Shown here in pieces: positions 11,266 to 16,094 of a DNA stretch of 16,094 bases. Both the position numbers and the translations under genes were made by a program. The stretch lies in NCBI GenBank assembly GCA_017960005.1, contig JAGCZM010000087.1:1-16094 (forward strand). The letters are read 5' to 3'. Every line of letters begins with the position of its first letter. The stretch's first letter is position 1. The DNA comes from Eggerthellaceae bacterium. Lineage in GTDB: Bacteria > Actinomycetota > Coriobacteriia > Coriobacteriales > Eggerthellaceae. Under the pieces are notes generated by a model. It had not been told where the DNA came from. It saw only the letters and a list, made by a program, of their open reading frames with translations, and searched no databases.

Positions 11266-13404
11266 TCAAAAACGGCGGGAGGAGCCGTATGCCGCATGTT
11301 TCCTGTTTCCGTAAGCCGATCCGCGCCGAGCGCTCTTTTTGAGATTGCTTAAAACGACATCTTCGGTCGCGTCTTCCAGCTCGACACGTAATTGTACAAT
11401 GCGGTCGCGCAACTGCGCCGCTCTCTCGAAATCCATATCCTTTGATGCCTCGACCATCTCTTCTTCCATCGCCGCAACGATACGCAAAATATCTTCCTTT
11501 TGCATACCCTCAAGCTGCGCGCTGATCGATTGCGCCGAAACCGTTTCGTCGTCATGGACCACGTAGCCGATGATATCGTTGACGGCTTTGCGGATGGTCT
11601 GAGGCTCGATGCCGTGTTCTTTGTTGAAAGCCATCTGCAATTCGCGGCGTCGGCGGGTTTCGTCAATGGCCATCTGCATGGAGTCGGTGACCTTGTCGGC
11701 ATACATGATGACGCGTCCGCTGACATTTCTGGCGGCACGCCCTATCGTCTGAATCAAACTGCGATGATTGCGCAAAAAGCCTTCTTTGTCGGCATCCAGA
11801 ATGGCAACCAATGCCACCTCGGGCAAATCCAGGCCCTCGCGAAGCAAGTTGATGCCGACCAGCACGTCGAATGCGCCGCGACGCAAATCACTTAAAATCT
11901 CGACGCGCTCAAGCGTTCCGATATCCGAATGCATATAACGCGCCTTGATGCCGCAATCGAGCAAATGGTCGGTCAAATCCTCGGCCATTTTCTTGGTCAA
12001 GGTGGTGATCAAAACGCGTTCATGGTTTTGCGCGCAGGCTTTCGCCTCATCGATAATGTCGTCGATTTGGGAGATGCTCGTTCTGACCGAGATTTCGGGA
12101 TCGAGAAGACCGGTAGGACGGATGATTTGCTCGACGGTCTTTTGGCAAACGCGATTTTCGTAATCGCCGGGCGTTGCCGAAACATAAATGAATTGCGGAA
12201 CACGTGCCTCGAACTCGTCGAAACGAAGCGGACGGTTGTCCAAACACGAAGGCAATCTGAACCCGTGATCGACAAGCGTGACCTTGCGGGAGCGGTCCCC
12301 CTCATACATACCGCGGATCTGCGGCACGGTCACATGGCTCTCGTCGATTATGCACATGAAATCCTCGGGGAAATAATCGATTAAGGTGTAGGGAGGCTCG
12401 CCGGCGCTTCTGCCGTCCAAATGCCGGGAATAATTCTCGATCCCCGAACAGAAACCGACGTTTTCGAGCATCTCGAGGTCGTAGTTGGTACGCATCTCGA
12501 GTCGTTGCGCTTCCAAAAGCTTTCCCGCACTTTTAAGCTGCCCCAAACGATCCGCAAGCTCCTCTTTGATGGTGTACAAAGCATGGTCGAGTTTGGGTTT
12601 GGCGGTCACGTAATGCGAGGCCGGCCAAATATGAAGGGCTTCGTAGGTATTGAGAATCTCTCCGCTAACCAACCCCAATTCCGAAATCTCTTCGATTTCG
12701 TCTCCCCAAAACTCTATCCTCACCGGATTGTCCGCATAAGGCGGAAATACATCGAGCGAATCTCCCCTCACCCTAAACGTTCCGCGACTCAATTCGTAAT
12801 CGTTTCTGTCGTATTGGATGTCGATGAGTTTATGGATGATTTCGTCCCGAGAGCACGGAACCTGTTTATCCGCGAACACCGACAAATCCGCATAATCCTC
12901 GGGGCTGCCGATACCGTAGATACAGCTGACGGATGCCACCACAATGCAATCTTTGCGGCTGAGAAGCGCGCTGGTCGCCGCATGACGGAGCTTTTCCACT
13001 TCCTCGTTGATGGATGAATCCTTCTCGATAAAAGTATCCGTGGAAGGGACATAAGCCTCGGGCTGGTAATAGTCGTAATACGACACGAAATAAACCACCG
13101 AATTGTTGGGAAAGAATTCCTTGAGCTCGGAGGCAAGCTGCGCGGCAAGCGTTTTGTTGGGAGCAAGCACCAAAGTGGGTTTTTGCACCTGCTCGATGAC
13201 TTTGGCCATGGTAAAGGTCTTGCCCGAACCGGTTACGCCAAGAAGTTTTTGATAACGAAGTCCCTCACGAATGCCCTTGGCCAGCTCGTCGATGGCCTGC
13301 GGCTGATCGCCTGCGGGTTCGTAGGGAGACACCACGGTCAAAGCGGTGTTGCTCAATCTCGATATCGGCAGTTTGCCTGCTATGGATAATCTTTCGTTTT
13401 TCAT
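11266..13404 (-). CDS. uvrB: Excinuclease ABC subunit B
   Basis: DNA-damage verification helicase of nucleotide excision repair; receives damage from UvrA and recruits UvrC. The 712-residue protein has Walker A GVTGSGKT (56-63), [20 protein letters not shown], the damage-probing beta-hairpin region [24 protein letters not shown] Walker B ([11 protein letters not shown]), helicase motifs [37 protein letters not shown] and QTIGRAARN, and a C-terminal UVR domain (about 648-685, [14 protein letters not shown]) for UvrC/UvrA contact. The family usually starts near [13 protein letters not shown]; here about 25 residues precede it. A basic tail of about 20 residues ([14 protein letters not shown]...) follows UVR. 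The ATG at 13404 has only a weak GGA upstream. First gene of a uvrB-recN unit with a TATAAT box about 45 bp upstream; I see no clear SOS operator. Confidence 0.98.
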   Translation of the reverse strand: MKNERLSIAGKLPISRLSNTALTVVSPYEPAGDQPQAIDELAKGIREGLRYQKLLGVTGSGKTFTMAKVIEQVQKPTLVLAPNKTLAAQLASELKEFFPNNSVVYFVSYYDYYQPEAYVPSTDTFIEKDSSINEEVEKLRHAATSALLSRKDCIVVASVSCIYGIGSPEDYADLSVFADKQVPCSRDEIIHKLIDIQYDRNDYELSRGTFRVRGDSLDVFPPYADNPVRIEFWGDEIEEISELGLVSGEILNTYEALHIWPASHYVTAKPKLDHALYTIKEELADRLGQLKSAGKLLEAQRLEMRTNYDLEMLENVGFCSGIENYSRHLDGRSAGEPPYTLIDYFPEDFMCIIDESHVTVPQIRGMYEGDRSRKVTLVDHGFRLPSCLDNRPLRFDEFEARVPQFIYVSATPGDYENRVCQKTVEQIIRPTGLLDPEISVRTSISQIDDIIDEAKACAQNHERVLITTLTKKMAEDLTDHLLDCGIKARYMHSDIGTLERVEILSDLRRGAFDVLVGINLLREGLDLPEVALVAILDADKEGFLRNHRSLIQTIGRAARNVSGRVIMYADKVTDSMQMAIDETRRRRELQMAFNKEHGIEPQTIRKAVNDIIGYVVHDDETVSAQSISAQLEGMQKEDILRIVAAMEEEMVEASKDMDFERAAQLRDRIVQLRVELEDATEDVVLSNLKKSARRGSAYGNRKHAAYGSSRRF

Positions 13405-13450
13405 CGACGCTATCCGACCCGATTACGTTTATCCGACAGTTCAAAAACTA

Positions 13451-13456
13451 ATTATA
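13451..13456 (-). promoter_or_regulatory. Probable -10 box of uvrB-recN
   Basis: A perfect TATAAT reads on the minus strand within GAGCATATAATTAG. The predicted transcript starts near 13443, about 40 nt before the uvrB ATG. The -35 region is poor (CCGTTT at 17-bp spacing). It lies after the coaE terminator, consistent with a new transcription unit. Confidence 0.5.
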
Positions 13457-13522
13457 TGCTCAATCAATACCCTAAACGGTTCCCATCAAAAGCCGCTCAT
13501 ATCTCGTATGCCAAACCGACAT

Positions 13523-13548
13523 AAAAAAGGCGATGAATCTCATCGCCT
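13523..13548 (-). terminator. Intrinsic terminator of coaE
   Basis: On the minus strand a perfect 9-bp stem (AGGCGATGA / TCATCGCCT, 3-nt loop) is followed directly by a T-run of about six bases, 25 bp after the coaE stop. This is a textbook Rho-independent terminator and separates coaE from uvrB-recN. Confidence 0.9.
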
Positions 13549-13572
13549 CGTCAATGGATATCAACCAAAAGT

Positions 13573-14169
13573 CTACTGACGGCTGAACTCTTCCCACCAA
13601 GCATCGACCTTGGCAAGCAGCTCTTCCAAAGTTCCGTTGTTTTCGAACACGAAATCCGCCATGGCAACACGGTCGACATCGCTTATCTGCCGCTCGATTC
13701 TGGCGCGCACATCCGCTTCATCAAAGCCCGATGCAACACAGCGTCTGATTCGTTCGTCAAGCGGTGCCGTAACCGCCAACACCACATCAGCGTAATATGC
13801 AATCGAGTACGTACGCGAACGAAGCACCGAGCATTCGACCACACAAAATCCGTTGCCTTGTTTTTCGCATTCGTCCAAACACGCCGCAAGCAGCTCTTCA
13901 ATGCGGGGCTGGGTGATGCGATTCAGATGGCGGGTTGCCGCCGGAGAGGCGAACGCAAGACGTGCCAGTTCGCGACGATTGATGCTTCCGTCGGCATCGA
14001 AAATCCCATCGCCGAACTCTTTTTTGAGATCGTCTTTGACTACATCCCACGAATGGATTTCATGACCGAGTTTATCCAGATCGATTAAAGGAAAGCCCTT
14101 ATCGGCCAAACGATGGCTGACCGAGCTTTTGCCGGCTCCCATACCGCCTATCACGTAAATCTTTTTCAT
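13573..14169 (-). CDS. coaE: Dephospho-CoA kinase
   Basis: Catalyses the last step of coenzyme A synthesis: ATP-dependent phosphorylation of the 3'-hydroxyl of dephospho-CoA. The 198-residue length is typical. Visible are the P-loop GGMGAGKSS (8-16), the LIDLDKLGHEI motif (28-38; equivalent of the family's DAD), the LARLAF region, RITQPRIEELL and the lid-domain segment with R(I)ERQISD, all consistent with CoaE. The ATG at 14169 has AAGGTGGG about seven bases upstream, a good Shine-Dalgarno sequence. It is followed by its own strong terminator, and the riboflavin-uptake cluster starts divergently upstream, so it is probably monocistronic. Its product CoA is the donor used by AcpS encoded elsewhere in the window. 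Confidence 0.96.
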   Translation of the reverse strand: MKKIYVIGGMGAGKSSVSHRLADKGFPLIDLDKLGHEIHSWDVVKDDLKKEFGDGIFDADGSINRRELARLAFASPAATRHLNRITQPRIEELLAACLDECEKQGNGFCVVECSVLRSRTYSIAYYADVVLAVTAPLDERIRRCVASGFDEADVRARIERQISDVDRVAMADFVFENNGTLEELLAKVDAWWEEFSRQ

Positions 14170-14225
14170 AATGAGCCCACCTTAGAAAAAATCAGCCCGA
14201 ATGATGCCCAAAAATCGATGTTTGA

Positions 14226-14256
14226 ATTTTAACCTTTTGGCACTTGTTTGTGGCAA
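14226..14256 (-). promoter_or_regulatory. Possible coaE promoter
   Basis: On the minus strand TTGCCA (14251-14256; five of six matches to TTGACA) and TAAAAT (14226-14231; five of six to TATAAT) are separated by 19 bp. That spacing is slightly long. Transcription would start near 14219, about 50 nt before the coaE ATG. Confidence 0.35.
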
Positions 14257-14279
14257 TGGCGCTCATAGACTTTTATAAT
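14251..14279 (+). promoter_or_regulatory. Promoter of the riboswitch-ribU-ecf transcript
   Basis: A perfect TATAAT (14274-14279) is preceded at 17 bp by a weak TGGCAA (14251-14256). The predicted transcript starts at about 14286, exactly where the FMN aptamer begins, which supports the call. The -35 hexamer coincides with the possible coaE -35 on the other strand. Confidence 0.55.
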
Positions 14280-14286
14280 ACGCATG

Positions 14287-14421
14287 TCTGTTTCAGGGCG
14301 AGGCGGAACTCCTCACTGGCGGTAACGGGACGAATGTCCACAAGTCCGCGACTCCTTTGCAAAAGGAACGATTCGGTTTGATTCCGAAACCAACGGTTAT
14401 AGTCCGGATGGAAGATGCAGA
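14287..14421 (+). promoter_or_regulatory. FMN riboswitch (RFN element)
   Basis: Aptamer that binds FMN and shuts off flavin synthesis or uptake genes. All conserved blocks are present in order: CAGGGCGAGGCGGAACTCC (14294-14312), ACTGGCGGTAA, an AGTCCGCGA block (14343-14351), a short variable arm (CTCCTTTGCAAAAGGA), the TTGATTCCGAAACC arm, ACGGTTATAGTCCGGATGG (14393-14411) and the closing P1 strand. It sits immediately before the riboflavin transporter gene. A 70-nt expression platform and a perfect terminator hairpin follow, so control is most likely by premature termination when FMN is plentiful. The element boundaries are accurate to a few bases. Confidence 0.96.
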
Positions 14422-14492
14422 ACAAAGATATCGGTTGCGCCGTATATGCGTTTTGCCGCATAAACGGATGCAATCAATCGATTTGCTCATCC

Positions 14493-14527
14493 AAGCCCGC
14501 ATGACTCAGATGCGGGCTTTGTTTTTT
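14493..14527 (+). terminator. Riboswitch-controlled terminator before ribU
   Basis: A 10-bp perfect stem (AAGCCCGCAT / ATGCGGGCTT) with a 7-nt loop is followed by TGTTTTTT. It ends 15 bp before the ribU start, downstream of the FMN aptamer, as expected for a ligand-induced terminator. A second small hairpin (TATGCG / CGCATA, 14445-14462) precedes it. Confidence 0.9.
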
Positions 14528-14542
14528 ATCAAAGGAGCTTTT

Positions 14543-15154
14543 ATGAAAATTCCGGTGGACACCTCTGTTGAGACCGAAACCACACCCCGTTGGTCAACAA
14601 AACAACTGACCACCATGGCGCTGCTTTGTTCGCTGGCCATCCTGCTCGGCTTTGTCGAGTTCCCGATATTTCCGGCGGCGCCTTTTCTCAAATACGACCC
14701 CTCTTTTGTGCCGATTATCATCACGGGTCTCATCTACGGACCGGCAGCGGGCCTGTCCATCGGCGTGGTTGAGATAGGCATTCATGGTCTTATCATGGGA
14801 GATTTCCCCGGCTCGGCGATGAACCTGCTGGTGGTCATCGGCTTTGTGCTGCCCGCTTGCCTCATCTACAAGAAACACCGCTCGCTTAAAGGTGCAATCG
14901 TCGGCCTGGTTGTTTCCGTTATCTGCTCTGTCGCGATGGCAATAGCGGGCAATCTGGTCATTACTCCTTTCTACATAGGCGCTCCCGTTGATGCGGTCAT
15001 CGAAATGATTATCCCCATACTGCTTCCGTTCAATGCCATGAAAGCCGTCCTGAATGCCGTTTTGACTTTGATTGTTTACAAATCCATCTCCAATTTGGTG
15101 ACCCCGCTCAAAGACCAAGTCAGCGGACGCAAGCAAAAAGACGAAAACAAATAA
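14543..15154 (+). CDS. ribU: Riboflavin ECF transporter substrate-binding protein RibU
   Basis: Integral membrane S component that binds riboflavin and works with the ECF ATPase and EcfT. The ATG at 14543 has a strong AAAGGAG six bases upstream; a longer frame from 14357 starts inside the riboswitch and is discarded. The 203-residue product has a short hydrophilic N-terminus ending in TKQLTTMALLCSLAILLGF and about six hydrophobic segments (roughly 24-44, 50-75, 80-95, 97-118, 120-145, 150-185), then a basic tail. Features of the RibU family include EFPIFP, LKYDPSFVPIIITGLIYGP and the final LPFNAMKAVLNAVLTLIVYK. The FMN riboswitch upstream independently supports riboflavin as substrate. The stop codon overlaps the Shine-Dalgarno sequence of the next gene (TAAGGAG). 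Confidence 0.95.
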   Translation: MKIPVDTSVETETTPRWSTKQLTTMALLCSLAILLGFVEFPIFPAAPFLKYDPSFVPIIITGLIYGPAAGLSIGVVEIGIHGLIMGDFPGSAMNLLVVIGFVLPACLIYKKHRSLKGAIVGLVVSVICSVAMAIAGNLVITPFYIGAPVDAVIEMIIPILLPFNAMKAVLNAVLTLIVYKSISNLVTPLKDQVSGRKQKDENK

Positions 15155-15165
15155 GGAGATACCTC

Positions 15166-15903
15166 ATGGATAACGCGGTTGTATTCGAACATGTCCGTTT
15201 TTCTTATGACGGAAAAACCGATGTCCTCAAAGACGTCTCCCTCGAGATCAAACAAAACGAGCTTTTGTGCATACTCGGACCCAACGGCAGCGGCAAAAGC
15301 ACGCTCGTGCGCCTGATCAATGCGCTGCTTTTGCCCGATGAGGGGCATGTAAAAGTGTTTGGAATGGATACGCTTGACAAAAAACTGACGCTTTCCATCC
15401 GCAAAACCGCCGGTATGGTGTTTCAAAACCCGGACGATCAATCGGTTGCGGATATCGTTTTCGAAGACGTGGCGTTCGGACCGAGAAACCTCGATATAGA
15501 CGAATCCGAGATTCCCGCCATAGTCAAACGTTCTTTGGAGCGTGTCGGGATGCAAGACCATACCGAAAGCACCATCCACACGCTTTCGGGAGGACAAAAA
15601 CAGCGCATCTGCATCGCCGGTGTTTTGGCCATGAATCCCAAACTCATCATATTCGACGAAGCGGCCAGCATGCTCGATCCCGAATCCAAGACCGATTTCG
15701 CAAGGATCATGGTCAACCTCAAAAAAGAGGGCATCACCTCCCTGCTCATCACCCACGATCTGCAGCTCGCGCGTTTATGCGACAGGGCAATAATCATGAA
15801 CGACGGCAGAATCGTGGCCGATAAAACACCCGAAGAGATAATTGCCGACAAAACGCTTTTGGAACAAAACCGTCTTTTGTTCGACGAAGAAAAAATCGCC
15901 TGA
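15166..15903 (+). CDS. ecfA: Energy-coupling factor (ECF) transporter ATP-binding protein
   Basis: ABC-type ATPase that drives ECF vitamin uptake, here probably riboflavin via RibU. The 245-residue protein has Walker A GPNGSGKST (38-46), Q-loop VFQNPDDQ (85-92; the NPDDQ form is typical of ECF ATPases), signature LSGGQKQR (140-147), Walker B LIIFDEAASMLD (Asp164, Glu165) and the switch His197 in ITHD. All catalytic residues are intact. AAGGAG lies eight bases before the ATG, and the gene follows ribU by 11 bp. It is the only ATPase ahead of ecfT in this window; a second EcfA could lie beyond the right edge, so whether it works as a homodimer or heterodimer cannot be told here. Confidence 0.95.
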   Translation: MDNAVVFEHVRFSYDGKTDVLKDVSLEIKQNELLCILGPNGSGKSTLVRLINALLLPDEGHVKVFGMDTLDKKLTLSIRKTAGMVFQNPDDQSVADIVFEDVAFGPRNLDIDESEIPAIVKRSLERVGMQDHTESTIHTLSGGQKQRICIAGVLAMNPKLIIFDEAASMLDPESKTDFARIMVNLKKEGITSLLITHDLQLARLCDRAIIMNDGRIVADKTPEEIIADKTLLEQNRLLFDEEKIA

Positions 15904-15910
15904 TCAAAAC

Positions 15911-16094
15911 ATGCAAAAAACGCCATACATATTCGGGAAATACTTAAACGCTCACAGCTTCGTGCATGGGCTTGATGCACGCTTCAAACTCTTTGCCATG
16001 CTTGTTTTGATGGCGATTTGCTTTGTCGCGAACAACTTCTTGGGCCTGGGCTTGATTGCAATCGGTCTGGTTGTCGCGTACGCTTTTTCTAAAA
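15911..16094 (+). CDS. ecfT: ECF transporter transmembrane protein EcfT (N-terminal part)
   Basis: Membrane scaffold (T component) that couples the ATPase to the S component. Only the first 61 codons are in the window. The N-terminus matches EcfT: YIFGKYLNAHSFVHGLDARF, corresponding to the family's conserved pattern of a short amphipathic lead then S-x-x-H-x-LD-x-R-x-K. A hydrophobic stretch (LFAMLVLMAICFVANNFLGL and on) then begins the membrane domain. The ATG at 15911 is seven bases after the ecfA stop and has no good Shine-Dalgarno sequence, suggesting translational coupling to ecfA. Confidence 0.88.
   Translation, partial: MQKTPYIFGKYLNAHSFVHGLDARFKLFAMLVLMAICFVANNFLGLGLIAIGLVVAYAFSK

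Noticed and set aside
14357..14542. Longer ribU reading frame
   Set aside because: It begins inside the FMN aptamer and crosses the terminator; the ATG at 14543 has a strong Shine-Dalgarno sequence.
15076..15756. A 226-codon minus-strand open frame
   Set aside because: It is antisense to ribU and ecfA, which are clearly real.

Overview
The window is about 16.1 kb of gene-dense chromosome with roughly balanced base composition. It carries conserved housekeeping genes and no mobile element, phage, CRISPR array, tRNA or rRNA that I can see. The gene set, the protein style (Cys-rich PheS insertion, single-pass membrane polysaccharide deacetylase with a long disordered cytoplasmic tail, ECF vitamin uptake) and the codon use suggest an anaerobic actinobacterium of the class Coriobacteriia. 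That assignment is an inference from memory, not a database result.

Layout from left to right. (1) Minus strand 1-3625: acpS, nnrD and ligA, a tightly packed likely operon; acpS and nnrD overlap and ligA runs off the left edge inside its BRCT domain. (2) 3626-4238: a 613-bp gap with no convincing gene, ending in a hairpin terminator behind pheT. (3) Minus strand 4239-7810: pheS-pheT, both subunits of phenylalanyl-tRNA synthetase. (4) 7811-7957: a divergent promoter region with an extended -10 box for the rightward gene. (5) Plus strand 7958-9598: a membrane-anchored NodB-type polysaccharide deacetylase whose stop codon directly abuts that of the convergent recN. (6) Minus strand 9599-13404: uvrB-recN, a two-gene DNA-repair unit with its own -10 box. 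(7) 13523-14169: coaE, last step of CoA synthesis, followed by a strong intrinsic terminator. (8) Plus strand 14274-16094: a promoter, an FMN riboswitch with a terminator, then ribU, an ECF ATPase and the start of ecfT, an FMN-regulated riboflavin importer.

Functional links: CoaE (CoA synthesis) and AcpS (transfer of 4'-phosphopantetheine from CoA to acyl carrier protein) are successive users of the same cofactor, though they lie in separate transcription units. LigA, UvrB and RecN all serve DNA replication and repair. NnrD repairs damaged NAD(P)H, and LigA consumes NAD+. The ECF cluster imports the precursor of FMN and FAD and is shut off by FMN through its leader.

Several starts were moved from the longest possible reading frame because a Shine-Dalgarno sequence or promoter decides otherwise (pheS, recN, the deacetylase, ribU). 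I found no undescribed multi-gene system. The most interesting observation is a clamp-binding-like motif in the N-terminal extension of LigA. The riboswitch expression platform, the extended AcpS and the unexplained 613-bp gap also merit a look.
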